Numbered from the stretch's first letter, positions 1 through 10,310 are shown. The stretch: 64,000 bases of DNA from Triatoma infestans (GCA_011037195.1 JAAEAF010003144.1:1-64000); one strand, 5' to 3'. Numbers and translations are program-made. Notes: generated by a model not told the origin, from the letters alone.

Positions 1-429
1 AAAAATTCCGTGAAAACCTGTAGTTGACGAATCTATGTTCGAGAGAGAGAGTTACACGACCTTGGTCAGTGAGGCTGCTCAACTGAGTTGAGTTGCTGGG
101 ACACACAGCGTACTCATCAGTCACGAGGACATTGAAAGCAGACATTTAACGAGAAATATATATATAAACACATTAATATAATATTTATAGTCCTTATGTA
201 CATGTAAAAAATGCTTTAGTGTGTAGATAAAACACTACGTTGTCATTCATGTATGCAACATATGCATTTGTGCCCTAATTTTTTAAGGGGGAAAAGCGAG
301 TCTAAGCGAGTACGCCACTAAGCCTAGGAAGAGAGTACCTAGAGCGCCGTCAACCATAGATGTGATGGTTAATTATCCCCCAAAGAATCTATAATTATGG
401 ACTCCCCTATACTCCCTAAATTCTCCTGA
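1..429. other. No gene seen; probable 3' flank of R2-type LINE
   Basis: No open frame with recognisable content. It lies downstream (minus strand) of the R2-type LINE stop at about 430 and may hold its 3' UTR. A short (AT)n run lies near 158-168. No poly(A) tail or target duplication could be fixed, so the element's 3' end is undefined. Confidence 0.4.
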
Positions 430-1639
430 TTAAGGAAGATTAAGGACCTGATTAAGGACCTTGAAGAAGTCTAAGGTCATCCTCGGTATGGTGCCTTGAC
501 CCAAACCAAAGTCCACGGACCTGAAATTCTCTTTCCCCGAATTGCTCCCTGAATTTTTCTTGGTAGTAGGGGATACACTTTTCATAAATGGACTTCTCGA
601 GATGAACGTTGTGAACGCTTGGTGCTTATCATTGTTCTCATACCGCACTGTAGGGTCAATTATCAGTGCTTCCTTTGATCCTTTTTTGAATGCTACGTTG
701 TCTGCATACCTTGTTGATCCCTCGGTGTCAATGCCATATACCTCCTCGAAGCATTCATAGCCTTCATCATTTAAAAGCTCCATCAGTGTGTGTTTTACTC
801 GGTGCTCGTCTCGGCGTCGAGTGACAAGAAGCATGTTATTTGGACAATTGCCCAGCACGTGAGCTGGTGTTTCAGACTCTCGGCCGCATTTGCGGCAGAG
901 GGGTCCAACATCTCCTGGCACCTGGTTGCCAACACCAGGAACACCACGAAGGGGAGCGTAGTTCGCGTTCAGTTTTATGGCATTGTTCCACTCCGAGCCA
1001 AAGCAGCTGTTTATTGACCACAAATCGGTTACCTTGCGGAGCTTCTTTAAAATGATTAACACAAATCCCCTGCCACTTGCACTTCACCCATTCATCAAAT
1101 GCCCCTTCCCGAAGTATCTGTCTTATTTTTCTTACTCCAAAGTGTACCAAGTCTCCTTCTGCAGGATCTATTCTCCTCTTCCTCTTGATAGTTGAAGACG
1201 GGCTGAAATTGAGCATCTGGAACCTCAGACAGCTTTTGGGCTTTTGACAAATGCTGCAGTGGTGTTCCCACTGATACCGGAGCAGTTCCAATCCTCGGTA
1301 GCGGCGCGGAGCATATAGCATCGCTGTAGAAGTACTGGCAGGAAGTCCCAATATAGCCTTCACACTCCTTCTAATGATAACATCCACCCCCTCGAGAAAA
1401 GATGGAGTAAGCTTTGTCAGCGGCGCAGTCTGCAAGGGATAAGTCATGGAGGGGAAAACGTACTGGTTAAGTAAATTCAGCTTCTGGTCGACTTTAAGTA
1501 GGCTTGAGATGATTAACTTATTTAAGTTATCGTTATATTCCGTTATATTTAAGTTATATTCCATTTCATATGATTCAGCGTGATGTTTGTGTAGAAACTT
1601 TAAATATGTAAGTTTCTCTGTATTCCACCTTATCATCAC
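430..1639 (-). pseudogene. R2-type (restriction-like endonuclease) LINE, 3' fragment
   Basis: This is the C-terminal part of a non-LTR retrotransposon polyprotein, in two overlapping frames. The first (about 1639-1050) holds the post-RT region with the motif VDVIIRRSVKAILGLP. The second (1062-430) holds a CX2CX8HX4C zinc knuckle (CRKC at about 897-886, His and last Cys by 844). It then has a segment containing EALIIDPTVRYE, the type of acidic motif found in restriction-like endonuclease domains of R2/NeSL/Dong-type LINEs. A frameshift near 1050 joins the two. The RT catalytic core is absent, so the copy is 5'-truncated, as is usual after target-primed reverse transcription. Family is set by the knuckle plus endonuclease order; the exact clade (R2, R4, NeSL) is inference. 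Nothing shows an rDNA target nearby. Confidence 0.75.
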
Positions 1640-1758
1640 GCAGAGAATATTTCTTAATTCTTATACAGTTTTTGAATCTTTCAAATCATATAATATATAG
1701 CTGTGCTTGAATGGAAAGACATGTAAACATTACAACTATTAAATCTAAACATAAAACT

Positions 1759-2117
1759 AATGCTAATTTTATCAGAGAAATTTTCCGTGAAAGCCTGCTT
1801 CTTTTTTTTGTAGTCATCGACCGGTTTCGGGCGGTTTAATCATTAGGATGTTTTTGTTAAACAGTGTAATAACATAGACTTGCATAGAGCAAACACAGTT
1901 GATACACTCCGTTGACACACTCAGTTGGTACAGTTGATACAGGTATTTGCTCTGTGCAAGTATATGTTATTACACTGTTTAACAAAAACATTCTGATGAT
2001 GGGCGAACGCCCGAAACCACCGGTCAGTGACCACAAAAAAAGAAGCAGGGTATCACGGAAAATGTCTCTGATGCTTTCCAGCTCTGCGGAACCAACCACC
2101 ACAACAATGCTAATTTT
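1759..2117. mobile_element. Inverted-repeat (Penelope-like?) insertion with 12-bp target duplication
   Basis: AATGCTAATTTT occurs at 1759-1770 and again at 2106-2117, bounding a 335-bp insert. Inside, about 1771-1892 and 1947-2073 are imperfect inverted copies, sharing for example the TTTGCTCTG, TTACACTGTTTAACAAAAAC and CACGGAAAAT blocks, around a spacer of about 55 bp. The right arm contains an intact hammerhead-type core; the left arm carries a decayed one (CTAATGA on the minus strand). Penelope-like elements have terminal repeats in direct or inverted orientation and carry hammerhead motifs in them, so a partial Penelope-like copy is the best guess. A foldback DNA transposon is the alternative. 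No coding sequence remains. Confidence 0.65.
1989..2029 (+). ncRNA. Type I hammerhead ribozyme fold
   Basis: All parts can be placed. Stem I is CATT (1989-1992) with AGTG (2026-2029), one G-T wobble. The core CTGATGA is 1993-1999. An unpaired T is at 2000. Stem II is GGGCG (2001-2005) with CGCCC (2008-2012). The core GAA is 2013-2015. Stem III is ACC (2016-2018) with GGT (2022-2024) and a three-base loop. The predicted cleavage site is after C2025 of the GTC triplet. The extra T before stem II departs from the textbook core, but a second copy near 19.1 kb has it too. Self-cleavage is inference. Confidence 0.6.
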
Positions 2118-2139
2118 TTTCTCTTACTCCTTGTATCAG

Positions 2140-2247
2140 GAAGCATTGCATTCGTGCCTGATTTTCGACATTGAGCTTTCACCGGAAATACATGCCTTGG
2201 GGTCCCCTAAATACGAAAAAAATGTTTTCACATTTAAATGAACGGTC

Positions 2248-2291
<44 letters not shown>

Positions 2292-2800
2292 GTGTGTTGT
2301 GTGTGCTAACAGAATATCTCAAAAACGAAAAGACACAGGAAGCCAAGTTTAGTATTCTGTTGAGGCACTACCACCGCATCAGGCACCAAGATCTGGAGTA
2401 AACTCCATCAACCGGAAGTGTGACTTTACTGAACGTTTTTTGTTTTTCAGTTTTTCGTGATTTTCTCGAAAATGGTTCCCACGATTTCTTTCAAACTTAG
2501 TATACTGTTTATACACATGAATACCAATCACTTTTATATGCAACATTTTTCTAAAACAATTGATTTTAGATGGGTATTAGGTTGTGTCAGTTTCAATTAA
2601 AACGGTGTTGAGCAGTGGGCGTCCACAATGTCCCATTCAGGTGTATAAGTCTAACTGATCAGTATTTTTTATGGCGAGCCGAACTGTAGTTCATTGCAGT
2701 TATAAAGAATCTTTATTTTAGTTATTTAGTCTTTTTCTTTATGAATTGGAGTAGTAAGAGAGTGTCGGGTGAGTGTTTCACATCAATATCTTGAGTGAGT
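2140..2800 (+). repeat. Repeat U, copy 1 (unclassified dispersed repeat)
   Basis: Repeat U is the commonest repeat in the window. In plus orientation its landmarks, in order, are: CACCGGAAATACATG; a TACGAAAAAA block; a TG-rich microsatellite; GAATATCTCAAAAACGAAAA; CCGGAAGTGCGACTTTACTG; GATTTTCTCGAAAATGG; a TTTAAACTTAGTATAC block; and an end like AAGAGAAAGTCGTGTGAGTG. This copy has nearly all of them, from CACCGGAAATACAT at 2180 to the AGAGTGTCGGGTGAGTG block near 2755. No protein is encoded and no family name is recognised. Edges are approximate. Confidence 0.7.
2254..2290. repeat. (TG)n microsatellite inside repeat U
   Basis: About 18 uninterrupted TG units, followed by two TGTGTGT variants. 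Several repeat U copies have a TG or CA run at the same internal place. Confidence 0.9.
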
Positions 2801-3239
2801 ATTAAAATATCGTTAATAATAAGAAACTTGTTATTAAATCAACGTTCATCGTTTTTTCTTTTTCTTTTCATTTGACTATTAAATATTTGAAAATATAAGT
2901 GGATGCCTATAAAAGTGGTGTATGTCATCAACATACAGCCAGAGGGAACTTGTGAACTTTAGGCTGGTCCCAGACTGTACCAGTATGTATGTGACGGTTA
3001 GTTAAAAGCCCTGGGTACTCCAAAGTGGGCGGTATGCCCAATGTGGTCCAATAAATTGGGCGTGGGTGTGAGATGAGTTCAATAACTGGATTAACAACCT
3101 TTACCAATATTTAGTTATATTGAAATGGTTCCAAATGTAAAGCAAATATTAAAAGTAAATATACCAGATGTGATTGTTAAAGAAATCAACATTTTTTTAT
3201 ACTAAAAGGAACGGAAGTAAACATTCATTGAAATAATAA

Positions 3240-4060
3240 AAATCTGGTATTAACCATTCTCACACGACTTTCTCTCACATCTAATTAATACAATTTAATC
3301 AAGAAATTTTTTTTAAAATGGCAATGCTAGAATCTTAGTTGGGCTGGCCATAAAAATGATGTTGGTGATTTTACTTGTATACAAAAGCGGCATTATGTGG
3401 AGCGTTCTATATTGAAACCAACAAAGCTTGTCCAAATTTCATTTTAAACTAACCACCACAGACTCCCGAAACCCCTCTAAAATAATTTTTTCAGAACAAA
3501 ATGTTTGCAAAAAAGTGACACGTTTCCTATACAGCAACTATTCCAAGTTTCATTAAAACCGTTATAAGTTTTTAGTATATTGTTATACTGAAATCGTAGT
3601 TTAGAGGGGCAGCGTAACGCTACTATCCCCCCCCCCAGAATACTTTCAAAAAATCAATTTTCCCAGGAAAATGTTAAAATAAAAGTGATGTGATGACGGT
3701 GTAAATAGTATAAGAAAAATAAAAAAAAAAATCGTTCGGGCCTTTATCAAGAAAACCACAAAAAACTGACGATAAAAAAATCATTCAATAAAATCGACTT
3801 CCGGTTGATGGATTTTGCCCGATATTTTCATGTCTAATGCGGAAGGAAGTTTGATCTTTCTGTGATTTTTCCTTTTTGGGATATTCTGTTAACATACACT
3901 CACTTACATATTATATAGAGACCATTCGCTAAAAACATTTTTTTCGTATTCAAGGGGGGGGCTGCAGAACATGTCTGTCTGGTGAAAAGCTTAATTTGGA
4001 ATATGTGGCACGACCGCAATGCTTCCTCTTAGTAAGCAGCAGTAAGAGAAAGTGAAAATC
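3240..4060 (-). repeat. Repeat U, copy 2, nearly full length, inverted
   Basis: Landmarks appear in reverse order and complement: a CTCACACGACTTTCTCTCA end near 3262, ACTTCCGGTTGATGGATTTTG near 3800, GGATATTCTGTT near 3880, a CATTTTTTTCGTATTC block near 3935, and a CACGACCGCAATGCTTCCTCTTA end near 4010. At about 820 bp it gives the best view of the unit length. No coding potential. Confidence 0.65.
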
Positions 4061-4550
4061 TGGTGAAATACATTCTCACCCTACTTTCTCTCAGTACAAA
4101 TATTACAAATTTAATCGGCAAAGTTTCCTTTCAAACTTACAATACAATATATATATGTGCTTATCTATATATGTACTTTATTTTCCACCAGTTACGGAAG
4201 ACTCTGTCTCAACCTGTAACACCCAAAGCTTGTAACAGAATTTAAGGTTTCGCAAAAATTACCTAAAATTATTCATCCGGACATTTGTTTGAAATAAAAA
4301 TAATTGGTTTTACATCTGTGCATTTAGCATTCAAAGTTTAAAGAAAATCTTTGTAGCCATTTTGAAGAAAATTCAGAAAACTATTCTATAAATTAGCATT
4401 TCTAGTTAACAGTTTTTCATTAAGCTTGAATTCTAGCATTGCTTTTAATACACATTAAAATTAAATAGCCGCCAGAATCGAAAAATTATACGAAAGTGGT
4501 AGTTTGGAGGGAACTTAACTTTATTACACGTTCCAAATCAATTTTCCCTT
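4061..4550 (-). repeat. Repeat U, partial inverted copy, split by a LINE
   Basis: Contains the ACTTTCTCTCAGTAC end block and the TTTAAAGAAAATCTTTGTAG segment of the inverted unit. It is interrupted at AATAATGATTCAGAT by the LINE fragment described next, and the unit resumes after 5336. A short frame at 4063-4245 is part of the repeat, not a gene. Confidence 0.55.
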
Positions 4551-5336
4551 AATAATGATTCAGATTCCAAAAAACCAGCCCAGAATATTAGCTAAAGGTA
4601 TAAATTATAAGTTTTCCCCTGAAGATTATTGCCCATTATGGTTTCTGGCTAAGGATAATATATCACATTTTCTCGCATCATGTCATTTATTAAATCATTT
4701 TAGGACAAAATTTTTACAAAATTATATTAATCCTATATTATATTAATCCTCAGGTTCAATTGGAGAATTTACTAAATATCGACTCCTATTCAAAATTAAA
4801 AAATATTTATCTGCATGCAGTAAATAGTTTAAAACTCCGAAGCTCTTTAGTACTATTAGATTAAGTCAGATATATGTTTGTTTTAATATCTATTGTCTTC
4901 AACTTTTTTTATTTTTTTTTTTATTTGTCATTATTTTACGCAGGTGCTGAATTTCATTTATTTTATCAGAATAGTTAGTATTATTTTATATTATATTTTA
5001 TCTGTACCTTTCTAGATTATTTAGACAAAGAGCTGTCTATATTTTATTTTCTTTTTCTTTTGGAATTTCGTTTATTTCATTTGTTTCACATTGTTGTTTT
5101 TATTTATAATATTACTATGAATAATATTTATTAATTTTATTATTATTATTTAATTTCATTTTTTTTATATAATTTTTATTATTATTATTTTCTTATTGGA
5201 AATATTATGTATATACACACTAATATAACACTGATATTGTAATTGTATATTGAAAGTATAATGAGGGCAACTCATTGCTACAAGTGTTAAACTTATAAAC
5301 AATAAATAAATAAATAATAATAATAATGATTCAGAT
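4551..5336 (+). mobile_element. 5'-truncated LINE 3' end with 15-bp target duplication
   Basis: AATAATGATTCAGAT is present at 4551-4565 and again at 5322-5336. The insert between them starts with the last codons of a LINE ORF2: a zinc-knuckle-like segment, YCPLWFLAKDNISHFLASCH, with C/H spacing as in the LINE-A and LINE-B C-termini found elsewhere in the window. The frame stops at 4744-4746. An AT-rich 3' UTR of about 550 bp follows, ending in AATA/AAT tail units (5301-5321). The tail and flanking duplication are the signature of target-primed reverse transcription. First-Cys-pair spacing is damaged (CPLW instead of CPLC). Confidence 0.8.
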
Positions 5337-6130
5337 AAAAGGGATAGAAATCTGTGTATGCGGTTGATGGATTTTGACTAAAACCTTAGTGTAGGAGCTC
5401 CGGTGGTATCTAAACTGAACAAGTTCGAGTTTCTTGTTTCTTCGTTATTTTTTCTTTTTGCTTCAGCAGTAGGGGGGGAACTTGTGAAAATATTGTAGAT
5501 ATACTGAAATGGATGAGAGAGCTGAACCTACCGCAGCCATCTCGCAATTGCCATAAAATAAATTTTCCCGGGAAATAGTTTCAAATAACAGTAGTAGGTT
5601 TATGTTAATGTAAATAAAAAAATAAAAAAAATCTGTTAATTTTACTTGTAAAATGTTAGATATAAAATTTATAACCGTGCAAATAGCATTCCAAGTTTAC
5701 AGAAAATCGTTATTGTCGATTTAGAGAAAATTCCTAAGATCTAAAAGGAAAAAAACCTAGTGAAGTGGCACTTCCGGTTAACTAATTTTCTTCAACTTCG
5801 GAATTGTGGTACCTTCGTATTACAGATATGTGTTGTAGATATTTTAGAAAGCTTAACGTGGCCACACCCCGGGAACGCCATCATACCCAAAAAAAAATTT
5901 CTGAAAAAATGCCTTAAATAAAAATATAGGCATTTATTGGTAGTAATAAAGGCGTGTAACAGTATAGCCATTCGTATATATCGTATTATACGAAGTTTAA
6001 AGAAAATTTGTGCAGCTGTTTTCGAGAATATTGCGGAAGCTGTTCAGTAAAGTAGCACTTCCGGTTGATAGATCTTTGTCCAAAACCAAACCTGTCAGTG
6101 GCGATGGTGTCCTATCTAAACGGAAAACTT
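5337..6130 (-). repeat. Repeat U, two to three partial inverted copies
   Basis: GGTTGATGGATTTTG near 5360, CACTTCCGGTTAACT near 5785 and CACTTCCGGTTGATAG near 6055 mark at least three partial units arranged in the same inverted direction. With the copies from 3.2 kb on they form a loose tandem cluster. No gene. Confidence 0.55.
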
Positions 6131-6139
6131 ATTTATTTA

Positions 6140-6360
6140 TTTGCTGGGTGTCTTGTATATATGTATTTATTTTAGGGTAAGTAAAATAATAATGGAGTAG
6201 AGAAATATTGAGTACTCTACTCTCACTAATGTATTAACTGTAGTGTTTAGATCCTAGTTTTAGCCGGTATGAATGAATCTGCTTATATGAATGTATTTAT
6301 TGGCGTGAATGAGTAGGTCTACATTGTAGGTTTATTTGTAGAAATTGTTAGATTGGTATG
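6140..6360 (+). mobile_element. Relic of an I-like LINE 3' UTR
   Basis: The stretch shares two features with the 3' UTR of the I-like LINE at 56.1-56.5 kb: a hairpin with the AATAT(T/C)GAGTA loop, and GAATGTATTTATTGGCG(T/A)GAAT units (6291-6312). No coding sequence survives. Because the hairpin stem differs from those in the 56-kb element, this is a related but not identical family member. Confidence 0.6.
6195..6222 (+). ncRNA. Conserved-loop hairpin, copy D
   Basis: GAGTAGAG (6195-6202) pairs perfectly with CTCTACTC (6215-6222) around the 12-base loop AAATATTGAGTA. The loop matches the three hairpins near 56.1-56.5 kb while the stem bases differ and still pair, which is compensatory change. 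Confidence 0.65.
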
Positions 6361-6429
6361 GATTTGGATCCCGAATGTGTCCTTACAAATTAGAAACAGT
6401 TGCAAAAAACTATAGCTGTTGTGCACCTT

Positions 6430-6497
6430 AAAAAAAAATATATATTAAACTTCCTGCGATTTTTTGGTTTGTGATATTTTGTTACACATGTACACAA

Positions 6498-6529
<32 letters not shown>

Positions 6530-6600
6530 ACTATATATGTTCGCTAAAACATTTTTCGTGTTCAGGGGAACCCAAAACAGAATTTCCGGTGACACTATCG
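6430..6600 (-). repeat. Repeat U, partial inverted copy with (CA)n
   Basis: TCCTGCGATTTTTTGG near 6451, GATATTTTGTT near 6473, a CA run at about 6497-6523 and ATTTCCGGTGA near 6581 are the inverted landmarks of the unit's first half. Confidence 0.6.
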
Positions 6601-6602
6601 CA

Positions 6603-7120
6603 GATTATTATTATTATTTGTCTGTGGGGAGGGAAACCCTACGCTATCCAAAGCCTCACTGGGCCCATATAGCTTACCCCAAGAAAAACAACAACAAACC
6701 CGGGTCTAGAACAAAAATCCAGACCCGGATCTAATCCATCTAAGATTCACCGCAGTCGGAATAAATCGAGCAATAACCTTAAGCGGAAATAGCCTAAGCT
6801 CTTCCATAGACATCCTATCCGACCAAAGATCCTGAACCTCCTGAACCTAATTTCCTCACAACCCAGGCAATCAGTCCTACAAGATGGATGGGTGTTTCCT
6901 CCTCTGTCTCACTCACTCTACAAAATGGATCCGGCATGAGCCCCATTATGTAGAGATGTCTCCTTAAACCACAATGTCCAGTAAGAGATCCAACCAGATG
7001 CCTGAGAGAGTTCCGTGAAAAACACAGCAACGTCTTACCAGGAGAGATCATAACAAAGATAATTAGGAAAACTGTATTATTCAGTAAATCGTCGATCCGT
7101 ATCTCTTTTTCACGATTCAC
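6603..7120 (-). pseudogene. RNase H-bearing LINE, C-terminus and 3' tail
   Basis: The minus-strand frame (7120-6815) has LVGSLTGHCGLRRHLYIMGL followed by an E-rich EETPIHL segment. This is the typical stretch after the RNase H domain of I/Jockey-group LINEs, where a CX2CX7-8HX4C knuckle normally follows. Here the knuckle is damaged (FCRVSETEEETPIHLV lacks the second Cys). Downstream on the minus strand a conserved-looking 3' UTR (GGGCCCAGTGAGGC) ends in an (AAT)4 tail at 6603-6618. The 5' limit is unclear; sequence above about 7050 is not recognisable. Confidence 0.65.
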
Positions 7121-7489
7121 TTAATCATATTAATGCATGTCCTTAACTAATGATTAACAAATGGAATAAATTATAGCATCTGCTAATATGCAGATCAAAT
7201 TATATTGAATCCATTTGAAGTAGTTTTCAACGCTATTTATGGTTCAAAATCTTTGTATTTTTGCTAAAAATATTGATTGCCGTGAAGAAGAGTTTTGTTT
7301 GGCTTGTGTCCGAGCCAGCTGGCTTAACAGCTTTGGCCAAAGCCCTTCAAGACATAATTCATAAATTGCAATTTTGTTACGATGTCAGTAGAGTGTAAAA
7401 TTAATGCAATTTGTACATTAAAATGATCCATTTACTTTACAGCTTTAGTTAGTTAAGTGATATCTCGTTTCTCTACATGAGAAAGCAAC
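7121..7489. other. No feature seen
   Basis: AT-rich sequence with no coding frame or repeat landmark that I can identify. Confidence 0.5.
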
Positions 7490-7850
7490 GTATTACGACC
7501 TTCGAACTCGAGTTTTCCCCGGAAATACGTATTTAGGTGGTGGGGGTATGAAACACAGATTGAATTGGTCTATGTACTTTGTGATTTTTTTTTCAGATTT
7601 TGCCAGGTTTTTTTCAGATTTCTCGAAAACATTTCAGCGATTCCATTTCAACTTAGCATTCGTAACCCAACAGCACTTACAGACATCTAAAAAATTTGTT
7701 ACGTTTTTTCTGGCAAAATTCAATTAAGGGAGTCTTGGGAGAGCAGTAACTAAATATTTACTTACACTACCAATCTTTAACAGTTTTTCATTTTAAAAAA
7801 ATCTGAGAATTGCACTAAGAGAAAGTCATTCCAAATTATTTTTTGCTGGA
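7490..7850 (+). repeat. Repeat U, partial copy
   Basis: GAGTTTTCCCCGGAAATACG near 7510, ATTTCTCGAAAACATTTCAG near 7619 and a CAACTTAGCATTCG block near 7659 follow the plus order, but the middle of the unit is deleted. The LINE-A flanking duplication starts directly after it. Confidence 0.55.
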
Positions 7851-7854
7851 GCAT

Positions 7855-8270
7855 TCTGTTGGGATGAGGAGGAGTAGTGCGTGGCGGCTGAAACCTCCCC
7901 TTTCAAGGCTAGTCCCCATAAAGTACTTTATGCTGCAATAATGCTGGCTCAGAGATAAAAGCCCTTTGTATTTCCTTTGACCAGTTCTGTATTTCTGATA
8001 TTTAGCCAATTTGGATGGCCACATTTGAGAATAGACCATCATTTTGCACAATAGCCCCGGAAGAATAAGAAACAAAGAATATTCAAAATACGTTGTATCT
8101 AATATTATCGGGTGAATGAACTAGACTGGAATCATCTCCAGTTATATACATTTCCCATATCAAATTCAGTATCAAACATCCCGCACAACAGTATTAATTA
8201 TAAACAGATACTTAGACTGTAAATAATTGGATGTCAATCTTGAAAATATAAAAATATTAAAGAAGAGTTC
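7855..8270. repeat. Long direct repeat, left copy (putative 416-bp target duplication)
   Basis: This 416-bp segment recurs at 12055-12481 with about six base changes and one 11-bp insertion. LINE-A fills the space between the two copies and its tetranucleotide tail ends exactly where the right copy begins. The segment itself has no recognised coding content. Confidence 0.85.
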
Positions 8271-8877
8271 ACATCGAGCGTTCATAGTATTAACATCGTG
8301 TCTCGTATTTTTTCTGTAAAAAAGTTAGTAAACGTGAGTGTATTGTTACCAAAATTTGGATAGTTATAAAACTCAGTGTCTGGCTTAATACCACAAAAAA
8401 TCAAGAATTTTCATCGAGTGGATTTCGAGAAAATAAGGTGAAAGTTTTTTAACTGTAGATATTAGCTAGGAACTTGATTGTGCATGAAAATTACGTAGCA
8501 GATGACGTGCTAACTGACGAAGTACGTGACGTAGTATATGACACAGTGCTTGCGTATGTGTAGTGAGTCATAATCCCATATAGTAAATAACTACGGTTTT
8601 AATAATATTTTGAATGGTGATTACCCCATTCAAAGAAGGCAGTCTTGTGGTAGGTCAAGGTCAGATTTATTGCAATAGTTTTAAACTATTTCAATCCGAC
8701 ATACGGCTATTCTAATAAAAAGGAGATAATTCCTTAAATTAATAATAAATAGTAGATTTTTTCAATAAATTAAACTATTTCTGAAATAAATAAAATTAAT
8801 TAAAACTTTTAAACTAATAAATTAGACTTACTGCCAACCTTAAAATAAGGGGAAAAACGTTATTAAATTAATGTTTA

Positions 8878-9570
8878 ATGTCAAGTTCAATAGAAAATAG
8901 CACTGTAAAAGTAAAAAGCAACGCAACACCGATTCAAGAAAATAAGACACCCAAAAGAACGAGATCATCTCCTGAATTAAGGGGAGAATATTGTAAAATT
9001 AGAAGAGGAGAAGTAGTAGAATTGGCAAAGGCTAAAGAGGAAGTACTCAGTAAAATGGATTATGGGGAATTAAAAAAACTATTCTCGGACATAATTGACG
9101 CAAAAGGACTAGCCACAAGAAGTGACCTAAAAGAAATTGTCAGCCAAATAGTTGAATTAAAAGAAGAAAACCGGAATCTTAGGCAGGAAATAAAAATGAT
9201 TAAGCAGGATAATGAAACAAAAAATAAAAGGTTGGAAGTCCTGGAAAACCATATCAAAAGTAAGAATTTAATTTTCCGGGGCATTGATTGTAAAGAGAAA
9301 GATGTAAATAGTTTTTGTAAGGATGTGTTAGAAGTGAATGCTGAGGGTAAGGTTGAAGATATATACCAAATTGGAAAAGAGACTCAAGGTAAGAGGCCGG
9401 TAAAAGTGGTTTTTAATTCAAAGGCGACTGTTAGAGAAATTCTAAAAAACACTAAAAAGCTAAAGGGCCTTAGTATAATATTTATTTTTGGCCGTGTTCA
9501 GATTGTTCTGAACATGCTTGGTTGCTGTTGGTTTAGGTTTTGGCGGGGATTTTTGAATTGTAAGTACTGA
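8878..9570 (+). CDS. LINE-A ORF1 (coiled-coil RNA-binding protein), 3' end replaced
   Basis: 230 codons from ATG at 8878. Residues 1-60 are basic and low complexity. Residues about 75-125 are a heptad-like coiled coil (ELKEENRNLRQEIKMIKQD). Residues about 128-195 resemble an RNA-recognition fold starting SKNLIFRGIDCKEKDV. LINE ORF1 proteins of this layout trimerise and coat the element RNA. After GLSI (about 9478) the frame runs into hydrophobic, low-quality sequence, so the true C-terminus is lost at a rearrangement point. The same ORF1 type, with KNLIFRGLPE, is seen on the minus strand at 60.8-61.1 kb. Confidence 0.7.
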   Translation: MSSSIENSTVKVKSNATPIQENKTPKRTRSSPELRGEYCKIRRGEVVELAKAKEEVLSKMDYGELKKLFSDIIDAKGLATRSDLKEIVSQIVELKEENRNLRQEIKMIKQDNETKNKRLEVLENHIKSKNLIFRGIDCKEKDVNSFCKDVLEVNAEGKVEDIYQIGKETQGKRPVKVVFNSKATVREILKNTKKLKGLSIIFIFGRVQIVLNMLGCCWFRFWRGFLNCKY

Positions 9571-10310
9571 TTACGGATTATTTCGTATATAATAATAATA
9601 ATATTTTTGATTGTTTTTTGATTTTTGGTCGTTAATGGGCAATATCCTGAATTATAAGTGCCGGTGTCAGATTGTTTCATATATATTATAAATGTTATTT
9701 TCATTTTTATGGGTTAAAAGATTAATATTTTTTTTTGAATGTATATGTTGTGTATTTGTGATGGAAGGATGTAAATCCTGAGTTGTAAGTACCGGCTTTG
9801 AATTGTGTTTTAGATAAAGATTAAAGTATGGGAATATGATTTTTAATCATATGATATTAGTTAATAGCTAATATACTTTAAAGGGATATGTAAGTTTATA
9901 GCTTGCATGGAATGAATTTATATTATATAAATATAAATTTGTATGTAAGAAAGTATCCCAATACTTCAATGATTTTATTATTATTACAAATTTTATTTTT
10001 TACCTGACAGACAACGTTTCCCTACTTATTATTTCCTGTCATAGCTTTGCCGTTGGAATCTTGACTTGCTGCCTCAGCCTTACATCTCCTCCACTCGTCC
10101 TCGCCCAGAAGGTTCTTCAGGTAGGCTTCTCTGTGGATAGGGACTACACGTGGGTGGTGAGAATCCGAAGAAAAAGTCTGCTATGGGTAAGAAGGGGCAT
10201 TCTAAGTAGAAACAAGAATATCAGGTGTTACGTTCGAGGAGATGGAGGGAAGAGAATTTGGTTGGAGTGAGGAGAAAGGTATCGTGTGTAAGGATCAAGA
10301 AGAAGAAGAA
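9475..10310 (+). other. Foreign or rearranged middle of LINE-A
   Basis: Replaces the endonuclease and the first RT motifs. Its left half contains three diverged units with the core TGA(A/G)TT(G/A)TAAGT(A/G)C, at about 9554, 9650 and 9780. Its right half (10061-10300) is more GC-rich, ends in an (AAG)n run at 10300-10315, and has no recognised protein. It may be a captured transcript joined by template switching. Confidence 0.4.

Noticed and set aside
7836..8075. Minus-strand 79-codon gene
   Set aside because: Repeated as 12048-12251 in the second direct-repeat copy with substitutions and an 11-bp insertion that break it; no homology.
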